NCBI GenBank assembly: GCA_031553835.1
Contig: JAVBKX010000014.1
Location: 101,278-165,277, forward strand
Direction: 5' to 3'
Length of the DNA: 64,000 nucleotides
From: JAVBKX01 sp031553835
Lineage (GTDB): Bacteria > Bacteroidota > Bacteroidia > Bacteroidales > Azobacteroidaceae
Each line of letters opens with the position of its first letter. The first letter of the stretch is position 1. Both the position numbers and the translations under genes were made by a program. Shown here piece after piece: positions 27,209 to 37,260 of this stretch. The notes below the pieces were generated by a model. That model did no database searches. It had not been told where the DNA came from and saw only the letters and a list, made by a program, of their open reading frames with translations.

Positions 27209-28567
27209 TTAGCTGTCAATGTTATAAAGTTTGATTTTGTGATAAAGGGTTTTCCGGTCGATGTCTAATATTTTTGCAGCCTTCGATTTATTATAATTAC
27301 AGAGTTTCAGGGCTTCTTCAATCCGTTCCTTTTCATTCGTTTTTTTGAGGCTCAATAATTTGGAAGCTGCTGCATCCGATCCTATCGACATACGGATATT
27401 ATCGGGCAATAAATCTGGCGTAATATAGCTATCCGGAGCAATTAAAACAATCCGGCTGATAATATTCTTTAATTCTCTCACATTTCCCGGCCAGGAGTAC
27501 ATTTTAAGCATGGTCATGGCTTCTGGAGTAAAACCAATGACATTTTTCCCTAATTCCCGGTTAGAGAACTCCAAAAAATGATGAAGGTACAACGGAATAT
27601 CTTCCCTGCACTCTTGTAAAGCCGGCACATAAAGCAAAAATTCGCTTAGCCGATGATATAAATCCGTTCTGAAATTGCCTTGGTTGACAGCATCTTCTAA
27701 ATTTTCATTCGTAGCAGAAATCAGACGTATATCTACCGGAATTTCACGATCGCTCCCCACCGGTTTTATTTTTTTTTCCTGCAACACACGTAGTAATTGG
27801 ATTTGAATGTCCATCGGCAGGTTACCGATTTCATCCAAAAACAATGTTCCGCCGTTAGCCGTATAAAAATGTCCTTGTTTATTATTAATAGCGCCGGTAA
27901 ATGCGCCTTTTATATGACCGAATAATTCACTTGCAGCCAAATCCCGCGACAGCACACCACAATCTACCGCCACAAAAGGAGCTTTCTTGCGATCGCTTTT
28001 TTGGTGTATTAAACGGGCAATATGTTCTTTCCCTACCCCGCTATTTCCGGTGATCAACACGGATAGTTTTGTAGGAGCTACCAAGTCCACATATTCATAC
28101 ACCTTTTTATATTCGATGGATTTGCCCACTACAAATTCAGGAAATTCTTTCTTTTCGTCCTCCGATTTATTCGCAACAAAGTCTCCATCATATTGAATTT
28201 CTGCCGCTTCGTTAATTTTCCTGAATAATTCTTCCGGGTTCAACGGCTTGGCAATATAATCAAAAGCACCGCACTTGATAGATTCAACAGCGGTTTGAAT
28301 ATCGGCATAACCGGTCATCATGATAAAAATAATTTTATCATCCCATTCTTTTACATATTTCAAAAATGAAAGCCCACTATCATCAGGAAGACGTAAGTCG
28401 GAGAGAATCAAATCGGGAGATGAATTTTTCACCGCACGTTTTGCATCTGCCACATTTATAGCTGATTCCACGGCAAAACCTTTCTTAGTTAGCCATGTTT
28501 TTAGCATCAGACTAAGCGTAATGTCATCTTCAATGATTAGTATGTTTTTTATAGTCTTCTTATTCAT
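27209..28567 (-). CDS. Sigma-54-dependent response regulator (NtrC family)
   Basis: A 452-residue protein. The receiver domain has phospho-acceptor D57 in LILSDLRLPDDSG. The AAA+ sigma-54 activation domain carries Walker A GNSGVGKEH and the sigma-54 contact loop GAFTGA. The C-terminal Fis-type helix-turn-helix is NKSKAAKILDIDRKTLYHKI. It activates RpoN promoters when phosphorylated. It is first in an operon with the hybrid kinase. No clear target -24/-12 site was found in the window. Confidence 0.94.
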   Translation of the reverse strand: MNKKTIKNILIIEDDITLSLMLKTWLTKKGFAVESAINVADAKRAVKNSSPDLILSDLRLPDDSGLSFLKYVKEWDDKIIFIMMTGYADIQTAVESIKCGAFDYIAKPLNPEELFRKINEAAEIQYDGDFVANKSEDEKKEFPEFVVGKSIEYKKVYEYVDLVAPTKLSVLITGNSGVGKEHIARLIHQKSDRKKAPFVAVDCGVLSRDLAASELFGHIKGAFTGAINNKQGHFYTANGGTLFLDEIGNLPMDIQIQLLRVLQEKKIKPVGSDREIPVDIRLISATNENLEDAVNQGNFRTDLYHRLSEFLLYVPALQECREDIPLYLHHFLEFSNRELGKNVIGFTPEAMTMLKMYSWPGNVRELKNIISRIVLIAPDSYITPDLLPDNIRMSIGSDAAASKLLSLKKTNEKERIEEALKLCNYNKSKAAKILDIDRKTLYHKIKLYNIDS

Positions 28568-28687
28568 CCTCTTAAGTGCATGTTGCGAAAGCTGATTCTG
28601 AATATTTTGCTACAAAAGTAACTATTATTTTTATAAATAACACTTTATTCTTTCAATATTATCCTAAAAAATTACTTTCTGCAAATT

Positions 28688-28721
28688 CTTGGTCAGTTCA
28701 GAAAATTTTCATATAACTTTG
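28688..28721 (+). promoter_or_regulatory. Promoter of rarA (-33 TTGG region, -7 TAACTTTG)
   Basis: TAACTTTG at 28714-28721 fits the TAnnTTTG -7 box, with TTGG at 28689-28692 about 21 bp upstream. It sits in the 232-bp divergent region between the response regulator and rarA, leaving an untranslated leader of about 70 nt. Confidence 0.55.
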
Positions 28722-28799
28722 CAAGAGGAACCGTTTTATATTTATACGTTTGGGGTTAATAGAAACTCGACGTGTAAAATAAACACATAACATAAAGAC

Positions 28800-30068
28800 A
28801 TGCATCAACCGCTGGCAGAAAGAATGCGTCCGCAGACGTTAGACGATTATATAGGGCAAACCCATTTGGTGGGAAAAAACAGCGTTTTGCGAAAAATGAT
28901 CGAATCCGGTCATATCCCTTCCTTTATTTTATGGGGACCTCCGGGAGTGGGAAAAACCACATTGGCCAAAATTATCTCTAAACAACTAAATGTTCCTTTT
29001 TTCACATTAAGCGCTATCAATTCGGGAGTAAAAGACGTCAGGGAAGTAATCGAAAAAGCAAGCAATAATACGCTATTCTCTACAGGACGCCCGATTTTGT
29101 TTATAGATGAAATTCACCGGTTCAGCAAATCGCAGCAGGATTCTTTGCTCTCAGCAGTCGAAACCGGAATAATTACCCTGATCGGAGCTACTACGGAAAA
29201 TCCATCTTTTGAAGTAATACGACCACTGTTGTCCCGTTGCCAGGTTTATGCCTTGAAAAGTCTGGACGAAGCAGAATTGCTTCAATTAACCGAACATGTA
29301 TTGAAAACGGATTCCATCCTGCAAAAGAAAAACGTGACGATTGAGGAATCCAATGCGCTTATTCGCTTTGCCGGAGGAGATGCCCGAAAATTGATGAACA
29401 TTCTGGAATTAATTATCGAATCGAATGAAAATCAGGCAATAACAATTACCGATCAACTGGTAGTCAATAAACTGCAAGAAAATCCGGCTGCTTACGACAA
29501 ACAGGGAGAAATGCATTACGATATTATCTCTGCATTTATTAAGTCGGTGAGAGGAAGCGATCCCGATGCCGCCATCTATTGGTTGGCACGTATGGTAGCA
29601 GGCGGCGAAGATCCGGAATTTATTGCCCGCAGATTAGTCATTCTCGCTTCGGAAGATATTGGCTTAGCGAATCCTAATGCTCTTTTGATGGCTAACACCT
29701 GCTTCGACGCTCTGAAAAAAATCGGATGGCCCGAAGGCCGTATTATTTTAGCTCAAACCACTATTTATTTAGCTACAAGCGCCAAGAGCAACTCGGCTTA
29801 CCTGGCTATTGACAAAGCATTGCAGTTGGTCGAACAAACCGGCAATTTACCTGTGCCGCTGCATTTAAGGAATGCTCCTACCAAACTCATGAAAGATATG
29901 AACTATGGCAAAAACTATAAATATGCCCACGATTATCCGGGCAACTTTGTAGAACAAGAATTCCTGCCGGAAGAAATCATAAATCAACGCATTTGGCAAC
30001 CTCAGGAAAATCAGGCAGAACAACGATTGTCCGAATACCTCAAAAGTCGTTGGAAAAACCGGTTTTAG
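28800..30068 (+). CDS. rarA: Replication-associated recombination protein RarA (MgsA)
   Basis: A 422-residue AAA+ clamp-loader-like ATPase: AERMRPQTLDDYIGQ at the N-terminus, Walker A WGPPGVGKTTLAK, Walker B LFIDEIHRFSKSQQD and sensor GATTENPSFEV. The C-terminal MgsA domain (RLVILASEDIGLANP, HLRNAPTKLMK) mediates tetramerisation. It acts at stalled forks. It converges with the TonB receptor, with stops overlapping by 4 bp. Confidence 0.96.
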   Translation: MHQPLAERMRPQTLDDYIGQTHLVGKNSVLRKMIESGHIPSFILWGPPGVGKTTLAKIISKQLNVPFFTLSAINSGVKDVREVIEKASNNTLFSTGRPILFIDEIHRFSKSQQDSLLSAVETGIITLIGATTENPSFEVIRPLLSRCQVYALKSLDEAELLQLTEHVLKTDSILQKKNVTIEESNALIRFAGGDARKLMNILELIIESNENQAITITDQLVVNKLQENPAAYDKQGEMHYDIISAFIKSVRGSDPDAAIYWLARMVAGGEDPEFIARRLVILASEDIGLANPNALLMANTCFDALKKIGWPEGRIILAQTTIYLATSAKSNSAYLAIDKALQLVEQTGNLPVPLHLRNAPTKLMKDMNYGKNYKYAHDYPGNFVEQEFLPEEIINQRIWQPQENQAEQRLSEYLKSRWKNRF

Positions 30069-32851
30069 AATTTGGCATTCAATTGAAAAATAAAGGAGCG
30101 GGGGGCCGACACATCCATAGGACGAACCGTATATTCTGTATTCAATACATTATTAAACATTCCCCACAATTGGATCTTTTTCGACACTTTAACGCCCAAA
30201 CGTAAATCCATCGCAAAATATCCCTTATTATGTTCTTCCCAATAATCATGCAAGCCCGGGAAAATAATACCCCGCACCAGGTCCATAAGATCCGGTTCTT
30301 CTTTTTGGCGTTCATCAACCAAAAAATAATCAACCGCCAATGTCTTGGTTTTGTATGTCATGTTGGTTCCTATATTCAATCGGTTCCATTGAAAATCAAA
30401 TACGCCTTTCAGTGAATGTTTCTGACGATATTTCAAGTATTTCGAATCATTCGATTTCTCTTTCATATCCAACGGGTCAAGTGATTCGTGTTGCTGTTTT
30501 TCTTTCCAATCCGCATCAATCGGCTCAATAAACACATATCCCAGGCTATAGGTAAATTTAGATTCCGGAGTCAAATTATACAATCCATTAACCGACAAAT
30601 CTATCCCATAAATTTTAGCCCGGTCAACATTGGCAAACCGGGTCCCTAATCCGGGTATTTGCCCATTCCCAATTAAGGCAAATGCATCTGAAAGATTCGT
30701 AATATAATCGAACGTCTGCTTATCAAACAATCCGAATTGGAATTCAATCATATCCTTATAATAGGTATAAAACGCAGCGACATCAAGAAAACCCATAAAT
30801 CCGCCCAATTTATAGCCCTGCTTGATCCCCAACTCTGCATTAAACCCGCTTTCCGGTTTCAGGTCTTTATTGGGGAAAGCCGCAATACCACCAATATCTT
30901 TATATACAAATTTCTCTGTGATAGAAGGATAGCGAAATCCTTGCCCGAAAGAACCTCGAATAAACGTATAATCGGCTAACTGGTAATTCAAACCTCCCCT
31001 GAAAACCGGTTTGAATGGAATATTCAGTCCCAGGAAGTCGGTTTCCGCTTCTTTGTATAATGAATCGACCCGATAATATTCTAAACGGACTCCTAACGAC
31101 ACATTCAGTTTGTCAAAAAATTTCCGGTCATATTGAAAAAACAATCCGATATTATCGCTCAAATGACTGCCTGTTACCGGAGACCTGTTTGCTAAATGTT
31201 CATAAGTAACTCCAGTTGTAAATTGGGATTCATCTACTTGTTTTCCAAACTGATAGTCGAGATAATAAGAAGATGTGTGGTCGGCCGGAGTACTATTATC
31301 TTTCGGTGCATTTGCATTCAGAATCCAGGGAAGAAGTTCCGACTGGTTGGAAGGAAAGGGAGTTCTTGCCATAATCCACGACATCAAATCAACATAATCG
31401 GGGGCGGTAGCTCCCGGAAAAAAATGATTGCTGAGTGTAATCAATTCATTTTTCAACCCCTGCATATCATTTGCAAACAAATAGGGAAGAAATTGACCGG
31501 CTAAAGCCTGCGGATTTTGCACTAATTCGACCAATTCGGGCAGTTTATCAAAATCGACCTCCATGTTAGTAATAATATCCGTAATCGATTTATCGGTTGA
31601 ATTAGAATGAATTTCATCCGATTTGTAATAATAACGCCCTTTGAATCGGTGCGTGATTCCGGTTTCTTCATTCAGATAATTCAAAAACGGATCAATGTAA
31701 AATGCATTACCCTGACGACTCATATTGGTCATCGGAGACTGAACATACGGCTGGTCGGCCGAACGCCAGATAAAAAATCCCGAATATTGATTTGATAAAA
31801 CATTGGCATTCACACCATAATTTAATCCTCTAACATTCGGATCATGATAAGTCAGATTCCCACCAAAGCGCACACGCTGGTTGTAATTATCTTTGCGGTA
31901 TCCTTCATTGGAAAACAAATCGATTCCACCCGACACATCCCAATCCCCAATCCTGCGGGTGTGCGACACATCCAAGCCTGTGTATATCGGATTCCGGATT
32001 CCATAAAAAATATTTTGCCTGAATAAAGGCGTTACATCAAACTTATCTTCATTCCAAAAACTTTTGTCCCACCATATATAATCTCTGTTTTTCGGATCCA
32101 TATACACTCCCAGATAAGTATTGAGATTGGTTTGTGGTTGTAATCCCGGACGAGCCGTACGTACATTGATCAACCCATTTAAAGCAGAAGAACCATACAA
32201 CACAGAAGACGCTCCTTTAAGTACTTCGACCTGAGCCACATTTTCCATCGGGATTATATTCCAGTTCACTTCTCCGACAGCGGGCGCCAAAATCGACATC
32301 CCGTCCACCAATACCAGGCTCCGGCTTCCTACACCATACGTCCAACCACTACCTCCTCGGATAGAAGGTTGTTTGTCGGTAATATCCACGCCGGGTAAAG
32401 TATTGAGTACAACACTCAAATCCGTAGCATTTTGCCTGGCTATATCTTCTGTTTTCAAGACTTCCATCGAAACCGTAATTTCGCTCAATTTTTGCTCATA
32501 ACGGCCTACACTGACGACCACTTCGTCCATCAATTGCGATTCGATCTTCATCATCACATCTAAAGTCACTGTTTGATGCTTGGCAATAACGAAGGGATGT
32601 TTTTCCGTTTCGTATCCCAAATAGATGAAATTCAAAATGGTACCGCCATCAGGTACAGCCAGTTCATAATATCCGTTTGAGTCTGTAATCACCCCTTTTG
32701 AGTCTTCCTTTTCTTTGTAGGAAACGGCAACTCCAATCAATGGTTCGCCTGTAACTGCATCCTGTACATATCCTTTTACAACCTGAGAAAAAGCGGATGG
32801 CAAATTAATAAACAAGCCGCTAAGTAAAAGGAATAGAGCTATTTTTTTCAT
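30065..32851 (-). CDS. TonB-dependent outer-membrane receptor with carboxypeptidase-regulatory domain
   Basis: A 928-residue protein starting at MKKIALFLLLSGLF (32851); the frame is open to 32902, but the signal peptide fixes this start. After the signal peptide come a CarboxypepD_reg-like domain (VKGYVQDAVTGEPLIGVAV), a plug (PSIRGGSGWTYGVGSRSLVLVDGM, VEVLKGASSVLYGSSALNGLINV) and a barrel ending RSFIFQLNAKF. No SusD gene follows, so it is a classical receptor rather than a SusCD pair. Substrate unknown. Confidence 0.92.
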   Translation of the reverse strand: MKKIALFLLLSGLFINLPSAFSQVVKGYVQDAVTGEPLIGVAVSYKEKEDSKGVITDSNGYYELAVPDGGTILNFIYLGYETEKHPFVIAKHQTVTLDVMMKIESQLMDEVVVSVGRYEQKLSEITVSMEVLKTEDIARQNATDLSVVLNTLPGVDITDKQPSIRGGSGWTYGVGSRSLVLVDGMSILAPAVGEVNWNIIPMENVAQVEVLKGASSVLYGSSALNGLINVRTARPGLQPQTNLNTYLGVYMDPKNRDYIWWDKSFWNEDKFDVTPLFRQNIFYGIRNPIYTGLDVSHTRRIGDWDVSGGIDLFSNEGYRKDNYNQRVRFGGNLTYHDPNVRGLNYGVNANVLSNQYSGFFIWRSADQPYVQSPMTNMSRQGNAFYIDPFLNYLNEETGITHRFKGRYYYKSDEIHSNSTDKSITDIITNMEVDFDKLPELVELVQNPQALAGQFLPYLFANDMQGLKNELITLSNHFFPGATAPDYVDLMSWIMARTPFPSNQSELLPWILNANAPKDNSTPADHTSSYYLDYQFGKQVDESQFTTGVTYEHLANRSPVTGSHLSDNIGLFFQYDRKFFDKLNVSLGVRLEYYRVDSLYKEAETDFLGLNIPFKPVFRGGLNYQLADYTFIRGSFGQGFRYPSITEKFVYKDIGGIAAFPNKDLKPESGFNAELGIKQGYKLGGFMGFLDVAAFYTYYKDMIEFQFGLFDKQTFDYITNLSDAFALIGNGQIPGLGTRFANVDRAKIYGIDLSVNGLYNLTPESKFTYSLGYVFIEPIDADWKEKQQHESLDPLDMKEKSNDSKYLKYRQKHSLKGVFDFQWNRLNIGTNMTYKTKTLAVDYFLVDERQKEEPDLMDLVRGIIFPGLHDYWEEHNKGYFAMDLRLGVKVSKKIQLWGMFNNVLNTEYTVRPMDVSAPRSFIFQLNAKF

Positions 32852-32930
32852 TATCCTCGTTTTTTGTAAGTTTACAAGAGCAAATGTATAAAAATAATAC
32901 AAACGAAATAATAGAACTGCAAAAAAAGAA

Positions 32931-33089
32931 GCTGTCTCAAAAGCAGATCAATAGAACACAGATGACACGGATTACACAGAAAAGCGCAGATTGATTTTTT
33001 TATTTTCAACTGAATATAAATATATTATAAAAATATATAAACCGTGAATTTCTGTATATTTCGTGTTCTAATTTAACTTTTGAGACAGC
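32931..33089. repeat. Long inverted-repeat element (hairpin family, member 1)
   Basis: Perfect 13-bp outer arms GCTGTCTCAAAAG (32931-32943) and CTTTTGAGACAGC (33077-33089) enclose an AT-rich centre, with inner arms TAGAACAC/GTGTTCTA. The left half shares the text AATAGAACACAGATGACACG with the element at 42079, and the right half matches 58955-58985. It lies between a TonB receptor and a lipoprotein gene. Confidence 0.65.
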
Positions 33090-33112
33090 CTTTTGAAATT
33101 TTCAGTAAAATT

Positions 33113-33604
33113 TTACTGTTCCTTAGCCCCTGAATATTTGATAGTAAGCGGGATGATTCCTAATGTAACGGTGATATCTAAATCTATTTTGTAACTACTA
33201 TCGATATCTCCTTCAATAGTCACCGGGATATTTTTATATGCTTCGGTAAGATTAATAGTAGTCGCACCTTTCACATGTGTTTTACCCTTTGAAGAAGAAA
33301 CTTGTGCATCATTACAAGTTGCACTCAGATTTAAATTTGCAGGAAGACCTTCTATTTGACCACCTGTAGGCACAATTAGATTATTAACAATCAGATCCAC
33401 TTTATTCTGTGATGCATAATCAATTACAATTTCATACGTCCCAGGAATATCATTAGTTCCATATTTAATTGTTCCGGCATATGTCCCCTCAATAGCCGGT
33501 GCATAATCAGTGTTATCACCTTCATCGTCATCACAAGCAGTAAAAGCAGGAGCCACTAAAGCCATTGCCAAAAATAACCACAGTTTACTTACATTTTTTT
33601 TCAT
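33113..33604 (-). CDS. Calycin-like beta-barrel lipoprotein
   Basis: A 163-residue protein with a lipoprotein-like signal (LVAPAFTACDDDEGDN, Cys23) and a compact beta-rich body beginning IEGTYAGTIKYG. This is the pattern of small calycin/lipocalin-like lipoproteins common in Bacteroidales. The acidic stretch after the cysteine is a surface-export-type signal (Cys followed by Asp/Glu) described for Bacteroidota lipoproteins. Ligand and role are unknown. A TATATTTG -7 box lies on its strand at 33637-33644. Confidence 0.7.
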   Translation of the reverse strand: MKKNVSKLWLFLAMALVAPAFTACDDDEGDNTDYAPAIEGTYAGTIKYGTNDIPGTYEIVIDYASQNKVDLIVNNLIVPTGGQIEGLPANLNLSATCNDAQVSSSKGKTHVKGATTINLTEAYKNIPVTIEGDIDSSYKIDLDITVTLGIIPLTIKYSGAKEQ

Positions 33605-33636
33605 AAATTAATTTATTTGAATTAATAAAATCAGCA

Positions 33637-33644
33637 CAAATATA
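33637..33644 (-). promoter_or_regulatory. -7 promoter box (TATATTTG) of the calycin-like lipoprotein gene
   Basis: On the minus strand TATATTTG lies 33 bp before the ATG at 33604. No convincing -33 partner was seen. Confidence 0.45.
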
Positions 33645-33661
33645 CTTCAAAAAAACAGATC

Positions 33662-34216
33662 TCATTGTAATTGATCCACAATTTTTTCGCTCAAAGGTTT
33701 TACTGCCGATGGAAAAAATGCAAGCAATCGCCCTTCCGGATCTATCAGGTATTTACAAAAATTCCACGATGGCTCGTTAGCATTCCAACCATTCAGGTTT
33801 TTGTCCGTAAGCCACTTATACACTTCATTTTTATCATTACCTTTTACATGAGATTTTTCCATCATTAAAAAAGTGACGCCATAATTAAGTTGACAAAAAG
33901 AAGCAATTTCGTCATTCGTTCCGGGATCTTGAGAACCAAAATCATTGGAAGGAAAACCGATCACCAGCAATTTGCCTTTATATTCCTCACTTAATTTTTC
34001 CAAATCGCCTAATTGAGGCGTGAACCCGCATTTAGAAGCAGTATTGACCAGTAAAACATATTTCCCCTTAAATAAATCGAATGAAATACTATCACCATTT
34101 ATCGAGACAAAATGGAGATTATAAAAAGAAACCGGAGGCATTACTGCCGACTCCTGAGCAATGGATTTACCAAAGAAAAAACTGAAAATTGACATAATAA
34201 TAAACAATGGTTTCAT
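33662..34216 (-). CDS. Glutathione peroxidase family protein (Cys type), exported
   Basis: About 184 residues from MKPLFIIMSIFSFFFGKSIAQ, a signal peptide, so the enzyme is probably periplasmic. Peroxidatic Cys lies in NTASKCGFT (Cys, not Sec); the other tetrad residues are in GFPSNDFGSQ (Gln) and WNF (Trp/Asn). It reduces hydroperoxides, most likely using thioredoxin-type donors as Cys-GPx usually do. It is monocistronic and divergent from aspS. Confidence 0.92.
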   Translation of the reverse strand: MKPLFIIMSIFSFFFGKSIAQESAVMPPVSFYNLHFVSINGDSISFDLFKGKYVLLVNTASKCGFTPQLGDLEKLSEEYKGKLLVIGFPSNDFGSQDPGTNDEIASFCQLNYGVTFLMMEKSHVKGNDKNEVYKWLTDKNLNGWNANEPSWNFCKYLIDPEGRLLAFFPSAVKPLSEKIVDQLQ

Positions 34217-34300
34217 AGTAAACAAAATTGAACAAAAAGAATTACATCATATAAAACACAATTTTAAAAGAATAGTTGCTAAAATTCGTATAAAGATAGT

Positions 34301-34308
34301 TATTTTTG
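34301..34308 (+). promoter_or_regulatory. -7 promoter box (TATTTTTG) of aspS
   Basis: TATTTTTG at 34301-34308 fits TAnnTTTG, 34 bp before the aspS ATG at 34342. Confidence 0.5.
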
Positions 34309-34341
34309 CAACAATTTTCGAAAATAATAACATATAACAAT

Positions 34342-36093
34342 ATGTATAGAACTAAGAACTGCGGCGAATTACGCCTGAAAAATCTGAATCAGGAAGTGAC
34401 TTTGGCCGGATGGGTGCAAAAAGCCCGCCGGATGGGAGGAATGGTATTTGTCGATTTACGCGACCGATATGGCATTACCCAATTGATTTTTAACAGGGAG
34501 ATCAATGCCGGCTTGTGCGACCAGGCCGAAACATTGGGACGGGAATGGGTGATCCAGGTGAAAGGACAAGTGCACGAACGTTCCAATAAAAACATCAATA
34601 TACCTACCGGAGAAATCGAAATCATTGTTTCGGAACTCAACATCCTCAATGCCTCGGAAGTTCCCCCGTTTACCATTGATGACGATACCGATGGCGGCGA
34701 CGACCTCCGGATGAAATATCGTTATTTGGACTTACGCCGGAATGCCGTCCGTTCCAATTTGGAATTACGCCATAAAATGGCTTTCGAAACTCGCCGTTAT
34801 TTAGATGAACAGCATTTCCTGGAAGTGGAAACTCCCGTCTTAATTGGATCAACACCTGAAGGCGCCCGTGATTTTGTAGTTCCCTCACGCATGAATCCCG
34901 GAGAATTTTACGCATTACCACAATCGCCTCAAACACTCAAACAATTGTTGATGGTGGCCGGTTTTGACCGTTATTTTCAAATTGTAAAATGTTTTCGCGA
35001 CGAAGACCTGCGAGCCGACCGCCAGCCGGAATTTACCCAGATTGACTGTGAAATGTCTTTTGTAGAACAAGAAGATATTTTGCAAATGTTTGAGGGATTG
35101 ACCAAGCATTTGTTCAAAGTCTTAAAAAATACTGAATTACCTGATTTTCCCCGGATGTCGTATGCCAAAGCGATGAAACAATACGGATCGGACAAACCCG
35201 ACACTCGTTTTGGCATGAAATTCGTCGAAATCAAAGATTTGACCACAGGAAAAGATTTTCAGGTATTTGATCAGGCCGAATATGTAGGCGCTATTTGCGC
35301 TGAAGGATGCGCCGGTTATACCCGCAAACAATTGGACGAATTAACCGAATTCGTTAAACGTCCGCAAGTTGGCGCCAAAGGGTTGGTCTATGTTCGCTAC
35401 GAAACAGATGGAAGTTTAAAATCTTCTGTCGATAAATTTTATTCACAGGAAGAGTTGAGAAAATGGGCTGACAGTTGCCAGGCAAAACCAGGCGATTTAA
35501 TCCTCATTTTGTGCGGAGAAACCGAAAAAACACAAAAACAATTGTCGGAGCTTCGTTTAGAAATGGGTTCGCGTCTCGGATTACGCGACAAAAATCAATA
35601 CAACTGCCTGTGGGTCGTCGATTTTCCATTATTGGAACACGACGAAGAATTGAATCGTTTCTTTGCAAAACATCACCCGTTTACAAGTCCAAAACCGGAA
35701 GATATTCCTTTACTTGAAACAAATCCCGGAGCCGTTCGCGCCAATGCCTACGACATGGTGATCAACGGCGTGGAAGTCGGCGGAGGTTCCATCCGGATTT
35801 ACGACAGTCAACTGCAACAAAAAATGTTTAAAATATTAGGCTTCACGGACGAAAAAGCGCAAGCTCAATTCGGATTCCTGATGAATGCTTTTAAATATGG
35901 CGCCCCTCCTCACGGAGGTTTAGCATTCGGATTAGACCGCTTTGTATCCATATTTGCCGGATTGGATTCCATCCGCGACTGCATTGCATTTCCAAAAAAC
36001 AATTCCGGTCGCGACGTGATGCTTGATGCTCCCTCAAAAATTGAACAAGAACAATTGGATGAACTTAATTTGATAATTAAAGAAAGGAAATAA
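34342..36093 (+). CDS. aspS: Aspartate-tRNA ligase
   Basis: A 583-residue class II synthetase from the ATG at 34342 ([10 protein letters not shown]); the in-frame ATG at 34306 adds a non-conserved extension. It has an OB-fold anticodon-binding domain ([23 protein letters not shown]), motif 2 ([18 protein letters not shown]), a GAD insertion domain and motif 3 ([15 protein letters not shown]). It charges tRNA-Asp. Followed by a heptamer-repeat junction before the NIF3-like gene, with which it may be co-transcribed. Confidence 0.97.
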   Translation: MYRTKNCGELRLKNLNQEVTLAGWVQKARRMGGMVFVDLRDRYGITQLIFNREINAGLCDQAETLGREWVIQVKGQVHERSNKNINIPTGEIEIIVSELNILNASEVPPFTIDDDTDGGDDLRMKYRYLDLRRNAVRSNLELRHKMAFETRRYLDEQHFLEVETPVLIGSTPEGARDFVVPSRMNPGEFYALPQSPQTLKQLLMVAGFDRYFQIVKCFRDEDLRADRQPEFTQIDCEMSFVEQEDILQMFEGLTKHLFKVLKNTELPDFPRMSYAKAMKQYGSDKPDTRFGMKFVEIKDLTTGKDFQVFDQAEYVGAICAEGCAGYTRKQLDELTEFVKRPQVGAKGLVYVRYETDGSLKSSVDKFYSQEELRKWADSCQAKPGDLILILCGETEKTQKQLSELRLEMGSRLGLRDKNQYNCLWVVDFPLLEHDEELNRFFAKHHPFTSPKPEDIPLLETNPGAVRANAYDMVINGVEVGGGSIRIYDSQLQQKMFKILGFTDEKAQAQFGFLMNAFKYGAPPHGGLAFGLDRFVSIFAGLDSIRDCIAFPKNNSGRDVMLDAPSKIEQEQLDELNLIIKERK

Positions 36094-36120
36094 AGGGAGT
36101 AGAAGAAGTTAGAAGGAGAT

Positions 36121-36148
36121 TTGTAACTCATAACTTGTAACTCGTAAC
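36121..36148. repeat. Heptamer tandem repeat at gene junction (TNRTAAC x4)
   Basis: Four 7-bp units TTGTAAC, TCATAAC, TTGTAAC, TCGTAAC fill the gap between aspS and the NIF3-like gene, ending 6 bp before its ATG. Confidence 0.7.
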
Positions 36149-36154
36149 TAAAAG

Positions 36155-37252
36155 ATGATAAAAGCCAAAGACATCATCAAGGAAATCGAAACCATCGCAC
36201 CATTACAATTACAGGATGGTTTCGATAATGCCGGACTTCAGATTGGAAATATCCAGTCGGATGTAACCGGAGTTTTGCTGTGCCTGGATATAACCGAAGA
36301 AGTCATTGACGAAGCATTGGAATTAGAATGCAATCTCATTATTTCCCATCATCCTTTAATTTTCAAACCTTTAAAATCCATTACAGGAAAAACATATATC
36401 GAACGATGCGTACAAAAAGCATGTAAGCACGATCTAATCATTTATTCCGCTCACACTAACCTTGACAATGCCTGGGGCGGAGTGAATTTTCGTATAGCAG
36501 AAAAGTTAGGATTACAAAATATACGAATAGTAAGTCCTAAAAAAGAGAGCTTACTGAAATTAGTCACCTTTGTACCGCACGACCACGCTGCACATGTACG
36601 CAATGCTTTATTCCAGGCCGGAGCCGGCAATATAGGAAATTACGATTCCTGTAGCTTTAATACCGAAGGAGAAGGTAGTTTTTGTGGAAATGCCGACACT
36701 CATCCTTTTGCCGGAGAACCCGAAAAATTTCGGATCGAACCTGAAATACGAATCGAAACCATTCTGCCCGTGCACAAAAAGTCGGCAGTATTACGTGCAT
36801 TATTGACCTCACATCCTTACGAAGAACCAGCGTATGACTTTTATCTCCTGCAAAATGCATGGGAACAGGCAGGAGCCGGAGCTATCGGTGAATTACCCGC
36901 TTCGGAAGACGAAGTATCGTTTCTTCACAAAATAAAGACGGTCTTCCATACCGAAACGTTGAAACATTCCCGCTTGCGAGGAAAAGAAATTCGTACGGTA
37001 GCCGTCTGCGGAGGCAGCGGAGCTTTTTTACTTCCCGAAGCAATCGCCTGTGGCGCCGACGCTTTCATTACCGGAGAAGCCAAATACAATGATTTTTATG
37101 ATGTCGAAAATCTTATTTTATTAGCGGTTGCCGGACATTACGAGACAGAAATATGCACAAAAGAATTATTTTTTGAAATTATTACAAAAAAATTTCCTAC
37201 CTTTGCAGTGCATTTCTCAAATGCGAATGATAATCCTGTAAATTACATCTAA
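36155..37252 (+). CDS. NIF3-like dinuclear metal centre protein (GTP cyclohydrolase 1 type 2 homolog)
   Basis: A 365-residue protein. The metal-binding ends are visible: DNAGLQIG and LIISHHPLIFKPLK near the N-terminus, and GHYETE near the C-terminus. A central ~100-residue insertion (LVTFVPHDHAAHVRNAL ... SHPYEEPAYDFY) is the PII/CutA-like domain of long NIF3 proteins. Biochemical role is not settled for the family. Followed 8 bp later by the zinc-ribbon protein, which also has its own promoter inside this gene's 3' end. Confidence 0.9.
   Translation: MIKAKDIIKEIETIAPLQLQDGFDNAGLQIGNIQSDVTGVLLCLDITEEVIDEALELECNLIISHHPLIFKPLKSITGKTYIERCVQKACKHDLIIYSAHTNLDNAWGGVNFRIAEKLGLQNIRIVSPKKESLLKLVTFVPHDHAAHVRNALFQAGAGNIGNYDSCSFNTEGEGSFCGNADTHPFAGEPEKFRIEPEIRIETILPVHKKSAVLRALLTSHPYEEPAYDFYLLQNAWEQAGAGAIGELPASEDEVSFLHKIKTVFHTETLKHSRLRGKEIRTVAVCGGSGAFLLPEAIACGADAFITGEAKYNDFYDVENLILLAVAGHYETEICTKELFFEIITKKFPTFAVHFSNANDNPVNYI
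37172..37205 (+). promoter_or_regulatory. Internal promoter (TTTG - 22 bp - TACCTTTG) for the zinc-ribbon gene
   Basis: TTTG at 37172-37175 and TACCTTTG at 37198-37205 have the spacing of a Bacteroidetes promoter. They lie inside the end of the NIF3-like gene, 55 bp before the next ATG at 37261. Confidence 0.55.
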
Positions 37253-37260
37253 TCAATAAT

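Noticed and set aside
34306..34341. Twelve-residue extension of AspRS
   Set aside because: The extension overlaps the promoter box region and the conserved N-terminus begins [10 protein letters not shown].
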